A stretch of DNA of 8,638 bases, from contig JAKLDB010000018.1 in assembly GCA_022703745.1 (NCBI GenBank), positions 1 through 8,638 of the forward strand. The letters are read 5' to 3'. Below, one piece after another: positions 1 to 4,987 of this stretch. A program made the position numbers and the translations under genes. The notes below the pieces were generated by a model. It made no database searches, had not been told where the DNA came from, and saw only the letters and a list, made by a program, of their open reading frames with translations. The DNA comes from Patescibacteria group bacterium. GTDB taxonomy: Bacteria > Patescibacteriota > Kazan-3B-28. The number at the start of each line of letters is the position of its first letter. Within the stretch, counting starts at the first letter, position 1.

Positions 1-410
1 CATTAGATGGTGCGGGTAATTCTTTGAATAAATTACGGGCAGTGTTTGGTGAAAAGAAAGTTGGCGGTAAAGTTGATCAAGCATATAAGAAAAAGTTTTT
101 AGTAGCGCTCAATGACGATCTGAATATGCCCAAGGCATTAGCAGTAATGTGGGATTTGGTGAAATCGACCAAAAAGACGTCTGCTGACAAACAAACCACC
201 CTACTCGATTTCGATAGAGTATTGGGGTTGGGTCTGAAAGAATACAAGCCTTCAAGTATTCCTTCGGAAGTAAAAAAAATGCTGTTAGAGCGAGAAAAAG
301 CACGTAAGGATAGGGATTGGAAAAAGGCCGATCAACTTCGCGCTAACATATCTAAACTTGGATTTATAGTGGAAGATACCTCTAGTGGCCCAAAGGTTGT
401 CCGTATTTAG
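1..410 (+). CDS. cysS: Cysteinyl-tRNA synthetase, C-terminal part (5' end outside the window)
   Basis: This is the last 135 residues of cysteinyl-tRNA synthetase, the class I enzyme that charges tRNA-Cys with cysteine in the cytoplasm. The frame is open to the left edge (first complete codon at base 3). The TTG at 24 is internal, so the gene is cut by the window and is not a short protein. The visible part is the C-terminal helical DALR-type anticodon-binding region. It carries the family-typical run FLVALNDDLNMPKALAVMWDLV, split here as FLVALNDDLNMPKAL followed by AVMWDLV, then the LLDFDRVLGLGL block. The end has the usual 'AR..RDWKKADQLRANI..LGF.VEDT..G' pattern. Full-length CysRS is usually around 460 residues, so the catalytic HIGH/KMSKS portion lies outside. 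The gene ends in TAG at 408-410, and the next gene's promoter follows within 14 bases. Identification is from recognised family motifs and is secure. Confidence 0.95.
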   Translation, partial: LDGAGNSLNKLRAVFGEKKVGGKVDQAYKKKFLVALNDDLNMPKALAVMWDLVKSTKKTSADKQTTLLDFDRVLGLGLKEYKPSSIPSEVKKMLLEREKARKDRDWKKADQLRANISKLGFIVEDTSSGPKVVRI

Positions 411-423
411 GCTATGTACGCGG

Positions 424-429
424 TATAAT
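424..429 (+). promoter_or_regulatory. -10 box TATAAT for the DUF5671-like gene, leaderless arrangement
   Basis: A perfect TATAAT lies 13 bases after the cysS stop and ends exactly 6 bases before the ATG at 436. A transcript starting 6-7 bases after the -10 box would begin at or next to the ATG, giving a leaderless mRNA. No convincing -35 is present: TTGTCC at 397-402 gives a 21-base spacer. There is no Shine-Dalgarno sequence. Confidence 0.65.
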
Positions 430-435
430 CAAAAC

Positions 436-1380
436 ATGGAGGAGAAGAAGTACAATCATGCCAGGGACGGGTTCGTTTATCTCTTGAGCTACGCTACGCT
501 TCTTATTTCTAGTATCGGAATAAATTTTTTGCTGAAGGCTATTGTGGCGTACTTTTTGCCCGATGCACTGCAGAATACAGGTGCATCTCCAATGTCCGAT
601 GAAATGGTGATTGGGTTTATGGCAGCCACTCTGATTGGTTTCCCGATTTTTACTTATCTCAACGTAGTTGCCAATAAGATGTTGAAGTCTGGAAAAATGA
701 AATCTGATTCTGGAGTACGGAATTGGCTTCTGTATATCACGATGGTGGCGGTGATTCTGATTATTATCTGGCAGATAATTCAACTATTCATTGGTTTTCT
801 GAATGGAGCATTAGCAACAAGATTTATTATCGATACCTTTATTACTTTGGTTATTGCTTTTGCGGTGTTGGGGTATCAGTGGTGGCATCTTAGAAATTAT
901 GGCGAACACCATGAGCCCAAAGCGGGACTTGGATTCAAGATATTTGAGTGGGTAGTTTTTGTAGCGGTAGCGGGAGCGTTGATAGGTAGTTTCTTTATTA
1001 TCGGTACTCCAGCAGAGCGTCGTGCAAAAAATCTGGATAATACTAGAGTACAGAGGTTGTCGGAAATTCAGGGAGCTATCCAAAACTATTACGGTTTCAA
1101 GGGTGGTCCTGGGCATCAGCAATTACCTACTAGCTTTGATCAGCTAATTACTGATCCTAATGTATATATTGCTCCAGATGGGCTGATTGATCCTGTAACT
1201 AAACAGAGATTTGAATATAGAGTAACTGGGACTACAGCTTATGAACTGTGTGCTACTTTCGATACCGTATTTTCCCAAGAGAGCAAGAATCCAATTACAC
1301 CGACAACCGAACCGGCTAGCTCTGACCAACGGTTCTACCACGGAGTAGGTAGAGTTTGTTTTCCGTTGAAGGTTACCTGA
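436..1380 (+). CDS. DUF5671-like multipass membrane protein with C-terminal pilin-like extracytoplasmic domain
   Basis: This 314-residue membrane protein has no known biochemical function. Five hydrophobic segments are visible at about residues 13-40, 57-79, 98-121, 129-149 and 168-190. The N-terminal start (ARDGFVYLLSYATLLISS) and the 'VRNWLLYITM' and 'LGYQWWHLR' patches resemble the DUF5671 family, which I associate with CPR bacteria. After the fifth helix, residues 192-314 look like the soluble part of a type IV/II pseudopilin: 'D.TRVQRLSEIQGAIQNYY', then 'LPTSFDQL', 'DGLIDPVTKQRFEYRVTG' and 'AYELCATF'. With five helices and a cytoplasmic N-terminus, this domain would face outward. The ATG at 436 is chosen over a GTG at 385 because the TATAAT at 424-429 would leave the GTG upstream of the transcript and because 385 overlaps cysS. 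A strong terminator follows. The family call is by pattern memory and no homology search was possible. Confidence 0.8.
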   Translation: MEEKKYNHARDGFVYLLSYATLLISSIGINFLLKAIVAYFLPDALQNTGASPMSDEMVIGFMAATLIGFPIFTYLNVVANKMLKSGKMKSDSGVRNWLLYITMVAVILIIIWQIIQLFIGFLNGALATRFIIDTFITLVIAFAVLGYQWWHLRNYGEHHEPKAGLGFKIFEWVVFVAVAGALIGSFFIIGTPAERRAKNLDNTRVQRLSEIQGAIQNYYGFKGGPGHQQLPTSFDQLITDPNVYIAPDGLIDPVTKQRFEYRVTGTTAYELCATFDTVFSQESKNPITPTTEPASSDQRFYHGVGRVCFPLKVT

Positions 1381-1402
1381 ATTAGTTTTTACGATTACGA
1401 TT

Positions 1403-1438
1403 AGCCCAGCACTAGAACGTGCTGGGCTTTTACTTTTT
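1403..1438 (+). terminator. Intrinsic terminator after the DUF5671-like gene
   Basis: A perfect 10-bp stem (AGCCCAGCAC at 1403-1412 with GTGCTGGGCT at 1419-1428) encloses a TAGAAC loop. It is followed by T-rich sequence containing TTT and a run of five T at 1434-1438. It ends the + strand unit. The minus-strand gene at 1463-1660 converges on it, but on that strand no T-run follows the stem, so it is a weaker stop in that direction. Confidence 0.88.
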
Positions 1439-1462
1439 ACTTGGAAATGTTTTTGTAGTTCG

Positions 1463-1660
1463 TTACTTCTTTCTTTTTGGTGCAAAGACGAAGATGTAGA
1501 GGATTTCCAATAATCCCAAAGTGTTGATGATTAGAAGGAAAATATACCACCACATTTGATCTGCCCGAGCAGATTTCCACAGAGCAATGGCCTTCCAGGG
1601 AAGTGTCCATGCAACTGCGACCCAAATGACCCAAGAATTGTCGATGAGAAATTGTTCCAT
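1463..1660 (-). CDS. DUF5652-like two-helix mini membrane protein
   Basis: This 65-residue protein has two membrane helices at about residues 9-28 and 37-59 and a basic KRKK end. The first helix contains the signature WTLPWKAIALWKSAR and the second contains 'LLIINTLGLLEILYIF'. Together these match my memory of DUF5652, a small family common in CPR genomes and of unknown function. The family's role is not known, and nothing here suggests a catalytic site. The gene stands alone on the minus strand, convergent with the DUF5671-like gene and divergent from the YjbQ-family gene. Its ATG at 1660 follows a TACAAT box by 6 bases, so its mRNA is probably leaderless. Another frame across the same stretch (1437-1634) is a shadow. 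Confidence 0.85.
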   Translation of the reverse strand: MEQFLIDNSWVIWVAVAWTLPWKAIALWKSARADQMWWYIFLLIINTLGLLEILYIFVFAPKRKK

Positions 1661-1666
1661 AGCTAT

Positions 1667-1672
1667 ATTGTA
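1667..1672 (-). promoter_or_regulatory. -10 box TACAAT for the DUF5652-like gene
   Basis: Read on the minus strand, TACAAT (5 of 6 to consensus) ends 6 bases before the ATG at 1660, the same spacing as at 424-429. No good -35 is visible. It implies a leaderless message. Confidence 0.5.
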
Positions 1673-1747
1673 TTAGTAAGTATTCCCATAACAGATTATA
1701 GGACGATTTTTCTTTTTTGGCACGAGACGAGATTTTGGGGTCAGGGA

Positions 1748-1775
1748 TTTACAAAAAGTGATTTTGCGGTAACCT
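1748..1775 (+). promoter_or_regulatory. Candidate promoter for the YjbQ-family gene
   Basis: TTTACA at 1748-1753 (5 of 6 to the -35 consensus) is separated by 16 bases from TAACCT at 1770-1775. The latter keeps the three most conserved -10 positions (TA...T). The -10 ends 7 bases before the ATG at 1783, again suggesting a leaderless transcript. The -10 is weak, so confidence is modest. Confidence 0.4.
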
Positions 1776-1782
1776 ATTTATC

Positions 1783-2226
1783 ATGAAGATTGTCAGTCAG
1801 CTGGTGAGCTTTCAAAGCGCTGCAACCCTAGATTTTATTGATATCACAGACAGGGTACAGGAAAAGATAACAGAAAGCGGAATAGCTGATGGTTTGGTGA
1901 ATATTCAGAGCTTACATACGACAATGGCAGTGATTGTAAATGAATCTGAACCATTGCTTATTTCAGATATGAAAAAGACTCTGGAAGCACTGGCTCCGGA
2001 GTCTAGAGAATATGCTCATGACAATTTTGATTTGAGGACAGTAAACATGTGTGATGACGAATGTGCTAATGGGCATGCGCATAACAAGGCACTGCACTTA
2101 CCTACTTCGGTGCTATTAAATGTGGTTGGGGGAAAATTACAATTAGGTGGGTGGCAGAGGGTGTTTGCGATAGAATTGGATAGGTCTCGTAATAGGCAGA
2201 TTGCTCTGCAGATTATTGGGGTATAA
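1783..2226 (+). CDS. yjbQ: YjbQ/UPF0047 family protein (secondary thiamine-phosphate synthase-like)
   Basis: The 147 residues cover the whole length usual for UPF0047 (YjbQ). Family landmarks are present in order: LHTTMAVIVNE at 44-54 (His45, Asn53, Glu54), then YAHDN at 77-81, NGHAHNKALHLPTS at 96-109 (His98 and His100 are likely metal ligands), and LGGWQRVFAIELD at 121-133. Members have been reported to have weak thiamine-phosphate synthase activity and can rescue thiE mutants. The true physiological role is unsettled, and no thiamine genes are nearby. Cys90 and Cys94 lie just before the NGHAH motif. The ATG at 1783 is the first start in frame that fits the family length and has a candidate -10 upstream. 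The gene stops at TAA 2224-2226, inside the tRNA promoter. Confidence 0.88.
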   Translation: MKIVSQLVSFQSAATLDFIDITDRVQEKITESGIADGLVNIQSLHTTMAVIVNESEPLLISDMKKTLEALAPESREYAHDNFDLRTVNMCDDECANGHAHNKALHLPTSVLLNVVGGKLQLGGWQRVFAIELDRSRNRQIALQIIGV

Positions 2227-2227
2227 T
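2222..2227 (+). promoter_or_regulatory. -10 box TATAAT of the tRNA-Gln gene, overlapping the yjbQ stop codon
   Basis: A perfect TATAAT spans the last codon and TAA stop of the YjbQ-family gene and ends 11 bases before the tRNA 5' end. TTGCTC at 2201-2206 is a poor, closely spaced (15 bases) -35 candidate. The tRNA therefore probably has its own promoter inside the coding sequence, in addition to possible read-through. Confidence 0.55.
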
Positions 2228-2238
2228 CTGGGTAGCGA

Positions 2239-2313
2239 TGGGGCGTAGCCAAGTGGTAAGGCAACGGGTTTTGGTCCCGTGATTCGCAGGTTCGATCCCT
2301 GCCGCCCCAGCCA
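2239..2313 (+). tRNA. tRNA-Gln (anticodon TTG), CCA encoded
   Basis: All cloverleaf arms can be paired by hand. The acceptor is TGGGGCG (2239-2245) with CGCCCCA (2303-2309). The D arm is GCC (2248-2250) with GGC (2260-2262). The anticodon stem is ACGGG (2264-2268) with CCCGT (2276-2280). The T arm is GCAGG (2286-2290) with CCTGC (2298-2302), closing a TTCGATC loop. The seven-base anticodon loop TTTTGGT places TTG at 2271-2273, which decodes CAA and CAG as glutamine. G2310 is the discriminator, and CCA is encoded at 2311-2313. The first acceptor pair is U-A, common in bacterial tRNA-Gln. Confidence 0.97.
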
Positions 2314-2387
2314 GTGAATAAAATTAGCTTCCAGAGTATAAAACTTTTTACGGAAGTAGCTTTTGATTTATCCCCATTGTAGGGTTA

Positions 2388-2415
2388 TTGACTTATGGAA
2401 TAGAGAGCTAATAAT
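2388..2415 (+). promoter_or_regulatory. Candidate promoter of the lysine-rich peptide unit
   Basis: TTGACT at 2388-2393 (5 of 6) and AATAAT at 2410-2415 (5 of 6) are separated by 16 bases. A second possible -10, TATAAC at 2425-2430, lies 10 bases before the ATG at 2441. Either would start a short transcript ending at the terminator at 2530-2557. Confidence 0.45.
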
Positions 2416-2440
2416 TAGAGATGTTATAACAATTAAGTTC

Positions 2441-2500
2441 ATGGGGACCCAAAACATGGCAGGAAAGAAGAAAGCAAAGAAGAAAGCAAAGAAGAAATAG
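2441..2500 (+). CDS. Micro-ORF for a lysine-rich K/A-repeat peptide (19 or 14 residues)
   Basis: Two in-frame starts are available. ATG at 2441 gives MGTQNMAGKKKAKKKAKKK, and ATG at 2456 gives MAGKKKAKKKAKKK. The stop is TAG at 2498-2500. Nine of the last eleven residues are lysine and the rest alanine, the composition of histone-H1-like tails that bind nucleic acid without sequence specificity. The reading frame is the only one in a unit with its own candidate promoter (2388-2415) and a strong terminator (2530-2557). That unit structure is the main argument that something here is expressed. A GGGGA stretch at 2443-2447 could act as a weak ribosome site for the second ATG. The coding part is a 12-base tandem repeat, so chance low complexity, or a non-coding RNA, remains possible. 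The function is unknown. Confidence 0.45.
   Translation: MGTQNMAGKKKAKKKAKKK
2465..2497 (+). repeat. 12-base tandem repeat, 2.75 copies, encoding K-K-K-A units
   Basis: The unit GCAAAGAAGAAA occurs twice in full, preceded by its last nine bases, all in frame within the micro-ORF. Copies are identical at the nucleotide level, which suggests recent expansion. Slippage here would change the peptide by four residues per unit without breaking the frame. Confidence 0.85.
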
Positions 2501-2529
2501 TTTTATTTCTTCAGTGAACTTATATATTC

Positions 2530-2557
2530 AAAACGGCTCGAGTTATCGGGCCGTTTT
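2530..2557 (+). terminator. Intrinsic terminator closing the micro-ORF unit, inside the next gene's promoter region
   Basis: AAAACGGCTCGA (2530-2541) pairs with TCGGGCCGTTTT (2546-2557). The result is a 12-bp stem with one U-G pair, a GTTA loop and a built-in A-tract/T-tract, so it could work in both directions. It ends 10 bases before the TATAAT of the next gene, so the terminator occupies the place where a -35 element would sit. Confidence 0.8.
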
Positions 2558-2567
2558 GTATGTCTGG

Positions 2568-2573
2568 TATAAT
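2568..2573 (+). promoter_or_regulatory. -10 box TATAAT for the four-helix membrane protein gene, leaderless
   Basis: A perfect TATAAT ends 6 bases before the ATG at 2580, so the mRNA likely begins at the start codon. The -35 region falls within the upstream terminator hairpin, and TTATCG at 2543-2548 (19-base spacer) is only a weak match. Confidence 0.65.
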
Positions 2574-2579
2574 CGGTTT

Positions 2580-3035
2580 ATGAAAAGAGAATTATTAGTT
2601 CTGCAAAATTTCTTTTTGTTGGTTGGTGTCATTTTTGCCGGGTACAATGTAGTGAATGAAATTATACGGTATTTGGCGGTAGGCGGTTCGTGGTTGATGT
2701 TTAGAATTCCAGATAGTTTGTGGAATCCATTACTTGCTCCATGTTTCTGGGGATTTGTAGTTTTTTTTATTGCGTTTGTGTGGTCAATTACTTTGCGGAT
2801 AGATTACAGTAAGGCAAGTCAGTATAGGCTGATTTGGCTTCTCGGTCTTGGTGCAATATTTGCATGGGGCAATTATGGTTATGAGTTAGGTGCGTTGTAT
2901 AGGAACGAAGTTTGTAATCTTGGATGTGTACCGGGATATTTTGGAATTCCGCAGTTTACCAGCTGTGTAGTTGGGGCAGTTATTTTTACATCAGCATTGG
3001 TAGCAGCGGTTAGATTACGCAGGTTGGATAAATAG
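2580..3035 (+). CDS. Hypothetical four-helix membrane protein
   Basis: I do not recognise a family for these 151 residues. Four hydrophobic segments are visible at about 8-29, 51-72, 84-103 and 127-146, with both termini probably cytoplasmic (MKR at the start, RLRRLDK at the end). A loop before the last helix holds Cys112 and Cys116, with Cys129 at the start of helix four. If that loop faces outward, as the helix count predicts, the cysteines could form a disulfide. The ATG at 2580 is preferred over an upstream in-frame start at 2514, because the terminator hairpin and the TATAAT lie between them. The stop (TAG 3033-3035) is 2 bases before the next ATG, so this gene and the hydrolase form one operon. 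Being an integral membrane protein is well supported. The function is unknown. Confidence 0.8.
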   Translation: MKRELLVLQNFFLLVGVIFAGYNVVNEIIRYLAVGGSWLMFRIPDSLWNPLLAPCFWGFVVFFIAFVWSITLRIDYSKASQYRLIWLLGLGAIFAWGNYGYELGALYRNEVCNLGCVPGYFGIPQFTSCVVGAVIFTSALVAAVRLRRLDK

Positions 3036-3037
3036 CA

Positions 3038-3835
3038 ATGCCGAAGCAGTTGTGTTTTCAGTTAGTTAAAAAGAGGAATCGTCGTCGCTTAGATACGGCT
3101 GTCTTGATGTTTCCAGGCCTTATCCCCACCTATTCGGATCTAAGGGGGGAGGCTAATCTCTTTTCTCATTTTGGTGATGTCTTCGAATTTCACTATCCAG
3201 ATAAGGATATTGATATCTGCGATCTCTACCAGACTGCAACTAGTGCGGTAAAGAAGCTGGGATACAAACAAGTTATTTTGCTAGGGATGTCTTTTGGGGG
3301 TACTGTGGCGTATCTTTTGGCACGGTATTGGCGTAAGCATAGGGTTGGGGTGCGGTTAGTGGCATTTGTGGCTATGTCTACTCCGTTTGAACCGACTAAT
3401 CTTACGCTTCGTTCACGGGTTGAGTTGGGCTTTGGTGCGACACTGGATAGGCATACCCGTAGGATGATGGTGGCGATAGTTCAGTCGCTAAAGTTTGTGT
3501 GGCAGTTTAGTTTTGGTTATGCCAAATTTTATGCCAAAGATAGTTCGCTCAAGCAGACCATTAATGCTATTCGAATGGGATATATCTTGCGGCAGGATTG
3601 GGTGGTGAAGCATAGGTTTGTGCAAGTTCCGGCATTGCTTTTGAATACAAGGGATAGGGTTTCGGATCCGTTTGTATTAAGAAATAATGAAGCAGACTTT
3701 ATGGAGATTTTTCCTCATGGAAAAGTAATGCGGGTGCTTAGTCGTCATGCGGATACCAGGGGGATTAAACCGGCTGTAGGTAGGCAGATAGCACGGTTTA
3801 TGCGAGAAGCTCTAGAAGAGGCGAAAAGAGTCTGA
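3038..3835 (+). CDS. Alpha/beta-hydrolase fold protein (serine hydrolase)
   Basis: The 265-residue protein has an alpha/beta-hydrolase plan. An early strand with a possible oxyanion loop (VLMFPGL, about 22-28) is followed by the nucleophile elbow ILLGMSFGGTVA, with Ser85 in the G-M-S-F-G motif. A cap-like region follows at about 120-190, then the acid strand VPALLLNTRDRVSDP (Asp206 the likely acid, Asp210 an alternative) and His237 in LSRHAD. All three triad members are present in the expected order, so it is probably an active esterase, lipase or acyl hydrolase. The substrate cannot be read from the sequence. There is no signal peptide, and the start is basic, so it is probably cytoplasmic. 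It begins 2 bases after the membrane protein gene without its own Shine-Dalgarno sequence, suggesting coupled expression and perhaps a joint envelope-lipid role, which is inference. Confidence 0.85.
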   Translation: MPKQLCFQLVKKRNRRRLDTAVLMFPGLIPTYSDLRGEANLFSHFGDVFEFHYPDKDIDICDLYQTATSAVKKLGYKQVILLGMSFGGTVAYLLARYWRKHRVGVRLVAFVAMSTPFEPTNLTLRSRVELGFGATLDRHTRRMMVAIVQSLKFVWQFSFGYAKFYAKDSSLKQTINAIRMGYILRQDWVVKHRFVQVPALLLNTRDRVSDPFVLRNNEADFMEIFPHGKVMRVLSRHADTRGIKPAVGRQIARFMREALEEAKRV

Positions 3836-3857
3836 TTTTTAGCTTTTTTAGGTAAGT

Positions 3858-3885
3858 AAAACTGCCTTGAAAAAGGCGGGTTTTT
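3858..3885 (+). terminator. Intrinsic terminator after the hydrolase gene, overlapping the next promoter
   Basis: CTGCCTT (3862-3868) pairs with AAGGCGG (3873-3879), with one U-G pair and a GAAA tetraloop. It is followed by T5 at 3881-3885 and preceded by an A-tract. The loop and the 5' arm contain the TTGAAA used as the -35 of the next gene. Confidence 0.75.
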
Positions 3886-3895
3886 CAGATATAGT
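3867..3895 (+). promoter_or_regulatory. Promoter TTGAAA-17-TATAGT for the single-pass membrane protein gene
   Basis: TTGAAA at 3867-3872 (5 of 6) and TATAGT at 3890-3895 (5 of 6) have the optimal 17-base spacing. The -10 ends 7 bases before the ATG at 3903. This rules out the in-frame TTG at 3867 as the start codon, because it is the -35 element itself. Confidence 0.75.
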
Positions 3896-3902
3896 AGAGG
3901 GG

Positions 3903-4901
3903 ATGAAGTTCGAGGAAGAAATCACTGATAACGAGGCCGAAGAAATAGAGGCAGAAACCAAAGAAATGAAGCGTTATCGTCGTCCAAAAACGCCGGGTTT
4001 GTTACTCACTATTTTTGGTAGCATCATTATCGTTTTAGTGGGTGGACTTGCTTCCTACTACTACTACACTTTCCAAAGTCAAGGTACGGCTGGTGAAAAA
4101 AAGTTGAAACAGATTTGGAGTGAGACGGTTGCAGATACTAATACTTTGCTAACTCGGTTGGATAGCATAGATACTTTCGATAAACTAGCAGACACCAGCA
4201 GTGGATCAGTAGTGCAGGTGGTGAATACTACTAATCAGTCTGTTAGGGATGGACTGTATGACATCAAGGCAGTGACGGGGTTGAATATCAAGGCTAGTAC
4301 GGCTGCTAGTAAGCTTAGTAGTTTCTTGGAAGACTACAGTGCAATGCTACTAGCATTGAAGCAGATAATGGGAAGAGCAGCAGATATTACAGACAAGAAA
4401 GATTTAGATAGTTTGAAGGCTGCAGGCGAACAAGCTTCCAAGTCATATGATGAACTACTACTAGCAGGAAATGGGATTATTGAAGCAAGATTGTCTCGAT
4501 CAATCTTTAGTATCCCAGCAGACCTAGATACATTACTGGGTAAGAAGATTGGAGAGAATGGCGCAATGACAGAACAGCAGAATGTGGTGAAACAGGCATC
4601 CGAACAAACAGTAGGTCAGTTTGTGCAGGCGTGGGGGAATCGAGATGCAGATGGAATGTCGGCCAAGCTGACTACTAGTGCGAAAAAGGATTTTAGTCCT
4701 GGAGTGGTGGAAGAATCTTCGGATGTTACGGGATTTAGGGTGACTAAGACAACTGTTCCAGAGGACTTGAGTAAAGCAACAATAGTAGGACAATTAGAAA
4801 AGAAGACGCCAGACAAGAAGACAGTGACGGAGATTTGGGAGTTTAGGTTGCTGAAGCAGGGAGAGGTTTGGCTAATAGATGAATGGGGAAAGCAGGGATA
4901 G
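3903..4901 (+). CDS. Single-pass membrane protein with extracytoplasmic domain, possibly NTF2-like at the C-terminus
   Basis: This is a 332-residue protein of no certain family. Residues 1-31 are a charged cytoplasmic segment (acidic, then KRYRRPK). Residues 32-55 are one membrane helix ending in YYYY, and the remainder is soluble and outside by the positive-inside rule. Residues about 60-225 are helical-looking and rich in S, T, L and D. Residues about 230-332, beginning KQASEQTVGQFVQAWGNRDA and ending with EIWEFRLLKQGEVWLIDEW, have the shape of NTF2-like/DUF4878-type domains found on bacterial envelope proteins. That assignment is tentative. The start at 3903 is set by the promoter. It lies 86 bases ahead of gyrA, which has its own promoter, so the two need not be functionally linked. 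No catalytic motif was seen. Confidence 0.8.
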   Translation: MKFEEEITDNEAEEIEAETKEMKRYRRPKTPGLLLTIFGSIIIVLVGGLASYYYYTFQSQGTAGEKKLKQIWSETVADTNTLLTRLDSIDTFDKLADTSSGSVVQVVNTTNQSVRDGLYDIKAVTGLNIKASTAASKLSSFLEDYSAMLLALKQIMGRAADITDKKDLDSLKAAGEQASKSYDELLLAGNGIIEARLSRSIFSIPADLDTLLGKKIGENGAMTEQQNVVKQASEQTVGQFVQAWGNRDADGMSAKLTTSAKKDFSPGVVEESSDVTGFRVTKTTVPEDLSKATIVGQLEKKTPDKKTVTEIWEFRLLKQGEVWLIDEWGKQG

Positions 4902-4950
4902 AGGATAAATCAGAAGATTAGAAATGGGGGAGAAACGCTGATGAAGCGTA

Positions 4951-4979
4951 TTGAGTGAATGATACCAAACAAGTATTTT
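4951..4979 (+). promoter_or_regulatory. Promoter TTGAGT-17-TATTTT for gyrA
   Basis: TTGAGT at 4951-4956 and TATTTT at 4974-4979 each match consensus at 4 of 6 with a 17-base spacer. The -10 ends 8 bases before the ATG at 4988, compatible with a leaderless gyrA message. No Shine-Dalgarno sequence stands directly ahead of the ATG. Confidence 0.5.
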
Positions 4980-4987
4980 AGATAAAT

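Noticed and set aside
2326..2364. Terminator directly after tRNA-Gln
   Set aside because: CTTCC (2328-2332) and GGAAG (2352-2356) pair for only 5 bp around a 19-base loop before a TTTT. This is too weak to call, although it may contribute.
4941..4958. Five-codon frame MKRIE after a GGGGGAG stretch, upstream of gyrA
   Set aside because: It is short enough to be chance, overlaps the gyrA -35 element and has no repeated or regulatory pattern typical of a leader peptide.
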